A DNA stretch of 64,000 nucleotides from Acridotheres tristis (lineage: Eukaryota; Chordata; Aves; Passeriformes; Sturnidae): assembly GCA_037013685.1 (NCBI GenBank), contig CM072919.1, positions 50,612,616 to 50,676,615 of the forward strand. Reading direction: 5' to 3'. Within the stretch, counting starts at the first letter, position 1. Each line of letters starts with the position of its first letter. Shown here piece by piece: positions 12,280 to 24,775 of the stretch. Under the pieces are notes generated by a model. It ran no database searches. It was not told where the DNA came from and was given only the letters and a program-made list of their open reading frames with translations. A program made the translations under genes and the position numbers.

Positions 12280-13115
12280 GTATGACCTGTTCCATCCAGA
12301 GGTCAACAGACCCTTCACACAATCCAGTGGGATGACAGCTTCATGGTACAGGTACTAAGGCAGCTGACAAGGAAAGATGTTGTTCTTGATTTGGTTAAGA
12401 GGGTTTAATGAGTGATGTAGTGATTGGTGGCTAACTTAGCCACAGTGAACATGAGGCAATCATGTGTAAAATCTCTGTTAACAGGAGCAAAAGTGACAGA
12501 AAACCCTCAGTTCTGGACATGAGGGGAGCAGAATTTAGGCTGCTCAGGGAACCAATGGGTAAGGTCCCCTAGGAAAACGCTTTTGGATGTGCAAGTATCC
12601 ATCACTGCTGGTCACTATTTAAACTCCACCTCCAAAAGTCACAGCATCAGGCAATTCCAAAACATTGGAAGCAGACAAGGCTTGGCTGAGCACAGATCTC
12701 TTTTTGATGACAAGACAAAAAGGAAGGTGTGTGCCCAGTAGAAGCAAAGTCAGGTGAATGTGAGAAGAATAGTGAGATGCTGCTCGCCACTGTAGGGAGA
12801 AAATTCATGTGAACAAACCTCAGTTGGGGTTGAAGATGGCCAGAATTGTGGGGGGCAATAGCAGGAGGGGGTTTAAATACATTAACGGCAAAAGGCATTG
12901 CAGAAGTTAGATTAGCCCATTATAGGATGAGGATTATCACCTCACAAACAGAGAAGGGGTGACAGCACCAACTTGGAAGAGTTCAAGGGGTTTTTGTGTA
13001 ATGCTCCTAGGTACATGGTGTCATTCTTGGAATTGTCTTGTGCAGAGCCAAGTTGAACTTTGATGATCCTTGAGGGTCCTTTCCAGTTCAGGATATCCTA
13101 TAATTCTGTAACTCT
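12280..13115 (+). mobile_element. CR1 LINE copy with internal deletion
   Basis: From about 12280 to 12965 the plus strand decays from CR1 coding sequence. It reads through the end of the endonuclease (VIGG...LSHSEHE near 12420-12470, where the usual SDHE has become SEHE) and the linker to the reverse transcriptase (LDMRGAEFRLL near 12515-12547, then WSLFKLHL near 12610). From about 12970 to 13115 it jumps to the CR1 3' end: TTTGATGATCCTTGAGGGTCC, then an ATTCTGTAAC-type tail. The whole reverse-transcriptase core is missing, so this is either one copy with a deletion or two copies side by side. Stops and frameshifts make it dead. Confidence 0.85.
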
Positions 13116-16100
13116 GCTTGTGGCATGAGATTACACTACATCCTTACCTTGCACAAGCCAAAAGACATCTAGTTCCTCCCTTGGCAAGAGCTGGCTGAAG
13201 AGCTGGCTGCAAACTAAATCTAAAATGCACTTTTATTGGGGGAGCAGTTGTCAGAGATGAAGTGCTAGAGCCTGCTCTGAGAGCAAAACTGTCCCAGTGA
13301 CCCTTTCCAGGCAGCCTAAGGTTCCCAGAGAAATTTCTAGACTATCCCAGAGGCAGAGCCCAAACCAGAGATTGGTGCACAAACTCTCCCCTCTGCTTTG
13401 GATGTCACTTTTATGTAAGGTTGAACCACCATTAATGCAACCATATCTTTCCTAGGTTCTGAGGCTTAAAGTACATGGCATCTGAGAAGAAAATCAGAAC
13501 ATTCAGAGTATCTGTTACTACTATGTGAAGAAAAATTAGATGCAATTCCATTGTGCGTCGCTTAGTTGAGTCAGCTGCACATTGCTGTACAGTCACGTGG
13601 AACAGAAACGTTTGATTTTCTTCCTTTTTGAGTGGCAGAAGCAAAAATAGGCAGAAATGTGAGATGTCATCTCTTCCTGTTCAAGCACTGCAACTTTTGA
13701 AGCAGAGAAAACAGAATGAAGGAGCTGTGATTTTTTCCTGTCCACTGTGTTTCTGAGAGTAGGCATGCAGGTATAGGGAAGAAAAGTGCTTTGTCTTAGG
13801 TCACACATGAATTTAAAGAGAGATTTAGATGAATGAGCTTTTATTTGAGACAAGTGCTATAGAATTTGAATACTGAAAACTTGAATAGAGAACTGCAAAG
13901 CTTCCAGAGAGCAACCATAGGACTAGTCAGAGCACTAAGAGAATCCAAGTTGGAAAGAATTTTCTTTGTTCTTCTTATATTTAAACAGAATAAGGCCAGA
14001 ACTCATCACTGTAATGTGATTTTGACTAAGGTTAGGAAAGCTTTCCATCCACAGAGAGTATCTTCCCTGATTTTGCTTCTCTTTCCTTGGTGGAAAATTG
14101 ATGCACACAGGCATAGTGTGTGAGTCCACTATTTTTTCATCCTGAAATATAATTCGGTACACTGTGTATGAGAGGATGTTTTCCAGTGAGAAGGTACAGC
14201 TGAGCTTCCTTTGCTATATTATGGCTGGTTATATCCTATACATATGTTTGAGAAATGTGCCCAAAGGCAGACTTAAAGCACTTCAGGCCATGAAGGAAGG
14301 AGACCTTAATATTTTATGAATGGAGTGTTAAAACAGTGTCTTTATATTTCTGAAATTAATTTCGCTTGAAATGCCCTGTAGTGCTGGCATCATCTGGAAT
14401 AATTACAATGATGACTTCCCTATTCAATAAACTCTTTTAAAGCATTGTATTAGTGATTGTGGGTCATCTCAATGGGGACAAAATTGTCACACACAGAGCA
14501 GAGTGAAAACATGGAGTCACAGTGGCACAAGTTGCAGATTCAATCAGAAAATCACTGCTAAAAGTACTTCAAACTCCCTGTGCCAGGAAAGAAAGTCTCC
14601 ATTAGCATAATTATGAATTTTGTTTCCAAAGCTGAAACTTGCAGGAGAACAAAGAAGGATATAAGATGGTGATGTTTCAGAGTTTTGTGAAATTTAAAAA
14701 GAAACATCAAGTAGCTGATTCTACAGTTGCTCTACTGACTTACACAAATCTGCACAGTTATTTGTGATCACAATAAGATGCTGGCTACAAACCTTTGAAA
14801 TTCAGCATCTGCTCTTGCTTAACACTTTTCATTGGCATGATCCTGTCTGGAACATTTATACATTAACTTTGAAAAATATTTGACATTATTCATACTTACC
14901 TAGATTTTTTTTAATAGTGCCACATAGAATTATGGTTAAGTACTTTAAAATTCACTGATATGCTACTTAGTTCTTATACTTGTTCTTATACTTATATCTG
15001 AAAAACTTTTTAGGTTTAGTAAAGGACTTTATTTTTCTGAGGACTATCCTTATATCACTCTAGAGTCAATGTCCATGAATAAAAAATGTGGTCAGTAAAA
15101 CTTGGCATAAATCTGACTACAAAAAGGTTGCTATTTTTTATTTTAGGTAACTTTTTTCTAAGGCTCTACAAGGAGAAGTAGATGTTGCACAATTACTTAA
15201 TAAGCATGTTATTTATTTGCTATGGGCTTGTTATTAGTGGGCACTCTAAATTACTGTTTATATCAGGGCTAATTTTAGTGTTATCCAGAAAGTCACTTTT
15301 GGTAAGTCTGGTCAGCCCGGGTGCCTAGTTTCAGTAAGCAAAATCATTTAGGCTCTGTGTTTCATTATTTTTTGTTATACGAATTAATCACATTTGGAAA
15401 AAGGACAAGTTTCTTCAGACTCAGGTTCATGAGTTACTATCTTTTTCTAATCCTTGTTGTTCAGTGTGATTTTCTACATAAGTTGTGATCTTGTCTTGGC
15501 TCAGACAGAAGGAAACCAGAGGGTATTTTGTTCCACTCAAATTCTGTCATGTGTCTATTGTACTTTCTCTTGACAGATCCTTAAGTCAAGTGCCTCTGTG
15601 TTCACTAGGAAAATCCTAGACACGGTGTAAATTAGGCAGAGTTTGGATAATATCAGTTTGCAGAGAAGCCCTCCAGCTGCCCAGGACAGCACTGGTGGAA
15701 GAGAAAGATGAAAGGATGCAAATGTCAGGCAGGTAGGGCAAGGAGGAAGTCATCCACTAAGGAAGTGCTCTGCTGATACAGGACCCTTACTGGTACCCCA
15801 CTGATATAGGCAGAGGAATTCTTCTTTTAAAAACTCTTATGTAAAGCCTAATCACTGGAATCAGTTTTGTCCTTCCTAAGGCTGTTTTTTGGGGGATTTT
15901 CAGCCTTACAGAAAGTGTGTTGTTTTTGATTATATGATGGGGAAAAGTGAATCCCCTTGTCTTTCAGTTACTGACTTACAGGCTCTTTCAGAACAAAAAA
16001 ACCCAGCCCCCAATTTGCATTTGTTATCTCTATCTGTTCTTAGTACACTTAAAATATGACAAGAAGCAGTAGCATCAGGACATCATGAGAAGGATTATTG

Positions 16101-17038
16101 AAATATTGTCAAGATATTAACATTTCACAAACCTTTCAACTTCTAATCAGACTCCACTTTCCAGCTTTCCTGCTTAATAAAAGGGAGGTTTGAACACTAA
16201 TCCATTGATAATGAAAACCGGATGCCCATTTAATCCTTTACTGTCTCCACGTGTTCTCCCTGCCTCCTCTCTATGAAAGCACTCTATACAAGCACTACTT
16301 TATCAACCTTGTTAAGAGAACTGCAAAACATACCTGGGGCATAAACTTTCCTTTTAAATCCGGACTTCAAATGACATCCCAATAATTTTCGTATATTCAC
16401 TTCCATAGTGTATTATTTTGAGGGGGGGTGCATTCTCTAACCATGTTGAGAATACTGCACCTAAGTGTTATCTGTTACTAGGGAAAAAAAAATACGCATT
16501 TAATAGACTCTTGGGGTTTTAATTTTCAGTAATTTGAATAGGATGAAGGTAAAGCAATATTTGTAGCTGTGAATTATTATTTATCTACATCTCACTGAAG
16601 TTCCCCCCTAGAATGCTATGGTTGGGTCATATGCTTTTAAATATGCAGGCGAAACAGATGAATTGAAAATTCTGTTGACAGGTAAATGTGAATCATCTCT
16701 TTTCATTCAAAGGAAAATAATCAGGCTCTTTTCAAATAATATAAAATGTAAAATGATTGCCTTTTGGGGAGGAGGCAGGCTTATCAGCATCTCTTCTATA
16801 GAAAATGATTTCCATTTTGTAGCTGAAGGAACATATGCTGCAGCTTATCTTGTCACTTGACTGCAGTTTTTTGATATTTATTAACAGTTGATTTCCTGTA
16901 GATGTTGTTTTTTCCTGTTTCTCTTCTCTCATCTCACCAATCAATTATTTTCCTGAAAATGACATCTGCCCTTCTTTTTTATTCTCATTTCCGTAAAGAA
17001 GATTATTTTATTACTGGTTTCAGTATGAATAGTGCAGC

Positions 17039-17060
17039 CCTGGTTTTACCCTGGTTTTAC
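17039..17060. repeat. Exact 11-bp tandem duplication
   Basis: CCTGGTTTTAC is repeated twice head to tail with no mismatch, consistent with replication slippage. Confidence 0.9.
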
Positions 17061-20000
17061 ACATGGTTTATAACAGCCTGTATTTCAGGCTCCACTTTCT
17101 CCTTCACCCAACTTCCCTCTGGTCATTTTTATCAAAGTCCATGAGCCTGGGATTGTGTAGTCATTGCACTGTGGTATTGAATGAATTATGTCTTCAGGCA
17201 AGAACTTAGTATTCATTAGAGATTTACATGGAGTAAAAGTAAGGCTGACTAAAAGATACACATTTGTATACAGCATCTTCAAGAAGACTGCTACAAAACT
17301 AGAGGCGTGCTGCACATTAGCTTGATGTCCTAGGAGCACTAATGCTCTGCATCTATGACTGGCAAAATCAAGAGTCTTGTAAGCTCTTGCTCCACAGCTA
17401 GGCTTTCAAAGATTATAAAAAAATCTTTTCCCCCTTCTTGCTTTAGATGTATCAGCTTGCAATTTTCATAGTCTCATATCTTTCAGTTCTCTGCTTTAGC
17501 CTTTGATGTCTGTTGGGTTTGCACTGTTCTTGTTTAATGTGACTCATCTTGGAGGAATAGGAAAGAGTGGCTTATAATTTGCCCTCCTTTTTTAGGGTAA
17601 CAAAACATGTTAGAAAAGGTATCTTCTCTGATCGCAAATTGATAAAGCATAGTAAAGCCTTGGCCTGCTACTTAAAATGCCATTCTCCACACAAAAAGCA
17701 CAAGAAGCTGCATCATAAAAAATGCTATTCCTGAAGGCAGTAGTGGATCCCAGATCATTTGCTTTCATGAGAACTGATTACATTAAATATACCTGCTTTG
17801 CTGTGTTACTATATTGCTTACCTCTTCAAGTTGCTAATGCATAGTTGCCCAACATTGTTCTTGTCAAAACACTGTGTATTCGTTTATCTGTAAAACAAGT
17901 CTGTGAGAAAAATGAGTGACCTACAGAAGAAAAATATTTTTTCTTATAAGTTTATAAAAAGTCATTACAAACATCTAAATTATACATATTGTGTCACAAA
18001 TCCATGTCACAATGGGTAGGAAAAAAGGTTGCATGGCTGCTATTTGTGTGGAAAAAAATATATAAGAAATCTTCAATTGGTTTCAAAAAATAAGAAAAAT
18101 AATAATCCTAATATGCTTATTTCATAAACTAAAACCAAAACTTGGATATTCATTAATTTTTGTGAGTCCTGGAAAAAAAATATTTCAGTTGGGCTAAGAT
18201 GGAAGAGCCATGTGATGGTAAATATTCACAGAATAGCAGGAGAAGTATGAGGGGTGCATTCCTTCATCAGTGTCAGTAATGCAAGGGTGATGCAGACAGA
18301 AGCACAGTCAGGCTTCCAGCCTTTAACCCTCCTCATTGCAAGCATCACACAAAACCAACTCACTTATATGAGTGCACATTTAACCCTGGTACATATAGGA
18401 AACTGCTGCTGAAATCTTGATCTCCCCGTTAAACAAACACACATTTACCTCTAACTTTAAAATAGTTAGGCAATTATTTGCTCTAGACAGGTGCAGAACT
18501 AGAGGGAAGGAATCAGGTAAATGGCAGAGCAGAGTGAATGGCTGTAGTAAAGAGATATTTTGATCTTATCAGCATTATTAGTACAAAACTACGAGTCAGA
18601 TGAAATCTCATGTTTGTTAAGAATAGTTTCAAATGCTTAAGTTTAATAGAAGAAACAAAAAAAACAACTCAAAACCCAGCAAGATTTGGAGTACACAGTG
18701 CTAACTGCTCACCAGTTAGAATACTAACCAGGCTGAAATGAACAGTGCAAGAAATCATATAAATTAAGCAAGTATTAATTCAGTTCTCTGGTCTTATGAA
18801 CTGCAGAAATTCACGGTTCTTTAATTATTATTTTGGTCTTATATTATGCATCATAAATATTTAGTAGTTTATAAATGTTTTCTTAATTATTTGTTAATCT
18901 ATTATTGCAACAGATTGTACATTGACTTACTATAATCTGAATTTCCAAAATAGCTATTGCAATGGCTTTCAAAAACAAATTAATAGTTGTGAACATCCTT
19001 TTCCCCTAAGATATTTTAAAGAGGACTATATGAAAATTAAGGTAGTCTGTACAATTCTTACCCAAACTGTTGCTGAATTCTTATAAAAACACAGAAGTTT
19101 CTAAAATTATTTTCTATCAGCTATCAGCTATCTCATATTTTTTATGTTTGTAAACTGCTTTCTGTTTTTACTGTATTTATTGTAAGTTACTAAACACTGG
19201 CATGCTTAGAAAACCAATGGACCTGGCACCATTCCATAAAGTATTTAAACAAACTAAAGTGCTATGTGAAAAAAACTGACTAAATCATCAGAAAACAATG
19301 TAAAAGTAGAGTTTGAAACCCAGCTGGGAAACTAAACACTGCTCAAGCTGTTGCTTTTCCCTGCCCATTTGATAATGGAGCAACACTAGGAAAGATTCTA
19401 TGTTGGAATCACAGAGTACTGGAAATCACAATACTCACAGTATTGTTAGGAAATACCCAACAGTATTATTATGAGGAAAAAAAAATAAAAAAATAAAGGT
19501 GTAAAAATGAGAGAGGATGATTTACCCGTAAAAGGAAGTTTATCACTGAATCTTTCCCTCACCCACCAGAATGCAAAAAAATCCCCAAAACAATGATGAC
19601 TAGGATAGAAACCAAATCCCAAATAGGAAAACTTTAATTTCTAGCTCAGCTTTTTCCTGCCAAAACCATACCCCGAGCAGTGATGTGGATGGTAAGGAAT
19701 TAAACGGTGCTAGAAACTCCAGCCCACTTTTTCTCTGTACCCAGGACAGACGCAAAAAACTTAAAATCGCCTCCGGTTTTATACGAGTTCTTATTGTAAA
19801 CTCTCAAATGCCTAATTTTTCTTACAATCACTTCACATATTCTAATTTTAATGTTTTCTGGATTTTTTTGTTGGTTTAGGGATTACAAGAATAGTACCAC
19901 GTTTGTTCCATGAAAATATTAGACAAATAATAATAAAGCCAATGGTCTTCATTTGCACTAGCTGTAAAAAATAATGGGGAAAAGACAAAATATTTGAAAT

Positions 20001-21289
20001 ATATGGGGTAAAAAGACACATATGGCAATTTTTTGCATGTACTAAGAAAAAGTAATTTATTTTATGAGCACTTTCTCTGTGAAGCAGAACAGTTGCTATT
20101 CTTAGTTTCAACATACTGTAACTAAAATAAATTCAGGGAGGAATTAAGCATTAAAATATTTTTGTTGGTTATAAGTGATAGGAACTGTCAAATTAAGCTT
20201 TCTTAGGTTTTCATTTACTCTTCATCATCTGATTCCAATAGAAAAGTAACACATCTTGTGGTTTATATTTCTAGTGTATCAAAACTTTAACATTTCTCAC
20301 TATCTGCATGTAACTACTTAATTTCTGTACATGATATGAAGAATAAATGAACTTTTTCTTTTGATTATACTTTATGCTCTGTAACATTTCATTTTTCTGA
20401 AACCAAAACTGTTGTGTTGACTCTTGGCAGAAAGCAAGGAACTTCAATAATCTACCCCAGAAAACTCTCTTGTTCAGAATTTTCTGTTTCATGTCAATAT
20501 CCACATGTGTCCTGACCCATTTATTAGCATGACTACTTTGCAATGAACATTTCTATTAGTGTATCTTCCCATCTCTGGTTTTAAGGATTCATGCTCCATT
20601 TTGTGAGATAATCAAAAATACTTTTGCAAAAAAAATTTCCTATAAGCAAAATCTATCAGCTGTATGCAGTGGTCTTCTTCAGTATAAGTGTACCATAGAG
20701 ACCCAGTCAAGTAAAGCTCAACAAGATGTGAATCTAATATCCCTTAACAGAGGACTGTGTCAAACCCATTTCTTGACAAAGCCCTTGTATCATTTCCTCC
20801 TGTGTGATCTGGACATTATCAGCTGCTTCACAGAAGAGTGAGAATAAATATATGTATAGAAGGATACTGTAGACACTATAGCTAAGGAGAAAGTTTTTGA
20901 CTTGGTATATATGTCCCTGGTGTGTTCCTTTGCCTAAGAATTTTAAATTTTGCATTCTTGTCATTATCTTTCCATGGTTGTCTTGTATATGCTCCATTCC
21001 ACTCTGTCTCAATTTGTTGAATGCCAGAAATTTTATTCTTTAAATGTTCTTCACTCTTCATACGGAAAATAAAACTACTTATTTTCTTTTCTCTAAGTAT
21101 TTCTTTACTGCAAATAAGAAGTTAAAAGCAGAGTTTAAACAGACAAGAGCAGATACCTTCTGGATTAGGAAAAATGGAAAGCAATGAGATCTAAAGAGTT
21201 AAATCTTTTAAGAGAAGCAGCAGATGCTTATAGACATCAAGGTTGATTGAATTTAGTTGCTGGATTTATGAGATTTATTAGCCCTGGGC

Positions 21290-21310
21290 AGAAGTCTCAA
21301 CGAGACTTCT
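21290..21310. repeat. Perfect inverted repeat, 9-bp arms
   Basis: AGAAGTCTC and GAGACTTCT are exact reverse complements separated by 3 bases. A hairpin could form, but nothing around it suggests an RNA gene or terminator. Confidence 0.85.
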
Positions 21311-22491
21311 TTGGTTTTTTCATGCTTTTAAAAGACCAATGACTGTTGGTAACGAGTGAAAGATAAACTAAGGAAAGGTATCAACAAATAGATTAAAAAG
21401 ATTTGCAAGTGTTTTAAATTCTGTTAACCAACAGTAAGGGAATTACAATATTGCATTGGTTGCATCTTGGTATTCTGACCTGAATGACAGATTGTTATAT
21501 GGTCCTGGCTGAACACTTTGTCCCCCCCATCTCAACTTAAGGAAGGTATTTTCCAGGCTGGTGTACCTGTGTGGTAAAATTTGTGCTATTAAATATTCTT
21601 GGTGCTCTGTGGGTGTAGACTGTTTCTTCAGTTTTTTTTCAGCAAGCAGCAGATATATATTGAGCAGAGTTCAATTTCCTAAGGTAGGTACCTGATGCTC
21701 GTTCCAGTGCACTAAAATACGTGAGCATTCATTTATGACTGGCAGATATGATATAAAGACTACAGGGAATCATCCCTGTTTTGTGTCAGCTGGAGGGTAG
21801 GTGAGACAGTCAAACAGAGCTCTATGTTTAGGCAAATAACTCCTGTCCATCTGTTTTTCGGCTATGTAAAAACTCTGATTGCCTAATGTGATCCATGGGA
21901 TTCCTGACAATTGTTGCTGTAGTGCTTTGGATATCCTCTATTTGTAGCTGCCTTCTAGCACATGAAACAGTGAATATAGGCAGAGAGAAAGATGTCATAA
22001 TTCTGAAAGCAATTAAGTCATTTTCAGCACTACATTAGATCATCTGTCCATTGCTTCCTTTTCCTTAGAAAAAGGAGAAAAATGCCCTTATTCATTGTCA
22101 TAATTCTGTGGAGGAAGGGAAGAAGCAGACACATAGTCCAAAAGGGTAGCAAAACCTTTCTCTTGATCATCACCTGTGAGATTCATGGTAAAGGTGGTGT
22201 CCAATAATGTTGCCTTCATTAAACATAGCCTTGGAATTTTGCCTCCTGCAGTTTACTAAACCTTAGTATTAACTGTTAACAATTAGGGTGATTTAAATAT
22301 AAAATTGAATAATTTGCCTGCACTGAGTTACAATTTAGTTGGGTTTTTTTTTTTTGCCCAAGCTAGTTTCTGGGTTGAGTTCTTCAATTTCTCTAAATTT
22401 CTGCAAATTAACTGAAATCCAAGGTAGTGAATGCTTGGTGTTTTGGACAATATCATTATGATTAATTACCTTTTTTTCACACTTATTTATT

Positions 22492-22827
22492 ACACAGAGT
22501 CATACAGTCCTTAAGTATCATCTCATTCCAAGCACCTTCCAGTAGGCCAAGTGGTTCAAAGCCCCATCCATCCTGACCTTGAACACTTCTAGGAACAGGG
22601 CACCCACAGTTTCTCAAAGCAACACGTTCCAGAGTCTCACCATCCTCAAAGGAGAGAATTTCTATTCTATATCTGTTCTAAATCCTCTGGTCTGCAACTG
22701 GTTACCTCTCATCCTATCACCACAATATCTGATAAAGATATTCCCTCCCCATCTCTTTTGTAGGCCCCATTAGGTGCTGGAAGGTGCTATATGGTCTCTC
22801 TCCTCAGAGCCTTTTTTTCTCTAGGCT
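22492..22827 (-). mobile_element. CR1 LINE fragment, cut by an LTR
   Basis: Reverse complement of a CR1 3' end: tail ACAGAGTCATACAG, then AAAGCCCCATCCATCCTGAC near 22559, the ACGTTCCAGAGTCTCACCAT block near 22624, and GTAGGCCCCATTAGGTGCTGG near 22761. It stops abruptly at CTCTAGGCT, exactly where an LTR-type TGTGATGGG sequence starts. The rest of the CR1 does not resume on the far side of the LTR fragment, so the distal part has been lost. Confidence 0.9.
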
Positions 22828-23010
22828 TGTGATGGGTTGATGCTGGCCAAACACCACTGCACCTATGAAAATTATTCATCCATTTTCCTCTGCTATAGTT
22901 AAGCAGAGGAGGGGGAAAGAAAACTCATGAGGTAAGATAAGGATTAGGTGAAAAACACTTTAAGGACAAAACAGGCTTTGTCTAGGCAGCAGTGTGAATA
23001 AGACTCATGA
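22828..23010 (-). mobile_element. Truncated endogenous-retrovirus LTR (R-U5 part)
   Basis: Starts TGTGATGGGTTGATGCTGGCC, resembling the reverse complement of the U5 end of the avian LTR family also seen at 53372-54338. It continues with an AAAACTCATGAGG...GATAAGGA block that corresponds to the polyadenylation region. The U3 part is missing, so only the 3' portion of a minus-strand LTR remains. Its right end is approximate. Confidence 0.65.
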
Positions 23011-24058
23011 CCGGCCTTTGCTTTTCTAATTTTAATTTACATTTGATACGACAAACTGATTGTATGAAATCCTGAAACTAGTTTCAAACAATGACTATTT
23101 TATTTTTCTTCACCATCCTGTAATTCCATCATAAACATTCAAAATTCAGCAACTTGTAGTACTGTTTCCAACATGTAAAATTGTGGGGACAAAAGGAGTC
23201 TGTTTCTCACTAAAGCAGCTGATATTAGACTATCACCAACAACCTATTAATTATATCTCACATATTCTTTTTTATCAGATAAGCATTGAAGAAATTTTGG
23301 TTTCCCAATCAGTCACTTAACCATGGCAGTGAAACTGGGGAGCTGTTTGTTGTCTTTCACAAGAGATTAAGTTTTGGCCTTCAGCTAGTCAGTCTGAGCC
23401 AGCACTAATATAATTCACAACTGGAAGAAGACAATCAATTAATCAATACCATAATTTGGAACTGACCACAGCACTAACACTCATATCTATTAGACTTACT
23501 GACTGACACCTTTTAGGATTAATGAGGTAGCAAGAGCAGACAAACTAAAGATTCAGTTAAAGACTTTTTGTTCTGAGATCAAGCTGCCTACTCTATTTTG
23601 TCATTTTTTAACTTAGATATATCATTGAGAAGCACTAATGTAAATACAGTGTTGAAAATAGAAAATTGCTCTACCACTGATGCATTAGAAGCACTCATAG
23701 ATCTTCTCCAGAGATTTGCTTGTTGTTTTAAAGTGAGTAAATTCTATGCCAGCATCCATATTGTCTCATTACAAAATATAAACTCCATTTTAGAGAAAGA
23801 TTGCATTTCCATTTTAACTCGCACATTGGTTTGGATTCTTTTTCTTCTTTTTTTTTTCTTTGAAATCCAGGTCAAACCTCATGTTTTCAGGATTTCCTGC
23901 TCAAAATCATTACATATTATTTATCCCAGGGCTGTTAACAGAGACCCTTTTTGAAAAAAACTGTTACTGTTTCTCCAGTTAATCTTCAAATATATATCTT
24001 TTGGTTAGTTTTTCAGTAGACCGATTATGGCTCCATTGAAGACACTAAAATTAGGTAG
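23011..24058. other. AT-rich unique DNA
   Basis: No repeat or gene was recognised. A 118-codon plus-strand frame at 23598-23954 includes a run of Leu/Phe codons from a T-rich tract and has no known homologue; I treat it as chance. Confidence 0.5.
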
Positions 24059-24775
24059 GATCATAGAATAATAGAATATTCTGAGTCACAAGAGACCCAC
24101 AAGAATTATTGAGTTCTCTTCATACACAGAACCACTCCAGGAGTTACACCATGTGTCTGACAGCACTGTACAAACACACCTTGAACTCTGCCAGGCTGAT
24201 GCTTCCAGTGCCCAACCACACTCTGGGTGAAGAACCTTTTTCTAATATCCAGGCTAAACCTTCCCTGACGTAAATTTTGGGTCCTGTCACCAGTGGCTGC
24301 CCACTGTGAGGAAGCTGTGGACTGTGACAGGTTCCTCCCTCAGTCTCTTCTCCAGACTGAAAAAGCCAAGTGACCTCAGCTTCTCCTCATAAGGTTTACC
24401 TTCTAGACCTTTCACCGTCTTCATAGTGCTCCTTTGGACACTGTCCAGTAGTTTTGTATCTCTCTTATATTGTGGCACCCAGACCAGTCCCCAGCATTCG
24501 AGGTGAGGCTGCCCCAGCTCAGAGCACAGCAGCTCAATCCCCTCCCTTGCCCAGCTGACCATGCTGTGCCTGGTGACCCCCAAGACATGCTTAGCTCTCC
24601 TGGCTGTCATGGCACTACTGACTCATGTTCAGCTTGGCATCAACCAGGATCCCATGTCCCTATCCACAGCATTGCTTTCCAGCCTTTCATTCCTCAGTCC
24701 ATACGCATATCCAGGCTTGTTTTTCCCAGGTGCAGAATCCAGCACCTGTCTTTGTTAAACTTCACATGGCTGGAG
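24059..24775 (-). mobile_element. CR1 LINE fragment with readable RT C-terminus
   Basis: The element runs right to left and ends at an ATCATAGAATAATAGAAT tail at 24059. On the minus strand, 24287-24610 gives a 107-codon open frame that reads as the C-terminal part of CR1 reverse transcriptase. Diagnostic segments are LGQPHLECWGLVWVPQYKRD, VKGLEGKPYEEKLRSLGFFS and SLEKRLREE. Just upstream (24610-24770) the frame continues, broken, through FNKDRCWILHLG-type sequence. The copy is truncated at its 5' side near 24775. It is old, but this is the best-preserved CR1 coding stretch in the window. There is no evidence of use by the host. Confidence 0.95.

Larger units (their letters stand above)
13116..22491. 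other. AT-rich unique DNA, no gene recognised
   Basis: More than 9 kb without a recognisable gene, RNA or mobile element. Open frames are short and none resembles a protein family I know. Small local features, listed separately, are an 11-bp tandem duplication and a perfect inverted repeat. A short CTATCAG triplication lies near 19118-19138. Confidence 0.55.

Noticed and set aside
23598..23954. 118-codon plus-strand frame
   Set aside because: Its hydrophobic run comes from a T-rich tract (TTTTTCTTC...). No homology, splice signals or codon bias support it.
24287..24610. 107-codon minus-strand frame as a host gene
   Set aside because: The sequence is the C-terminal part of CR1 reverse transcriptase, continuous with a CR1 3' tail at 24059.
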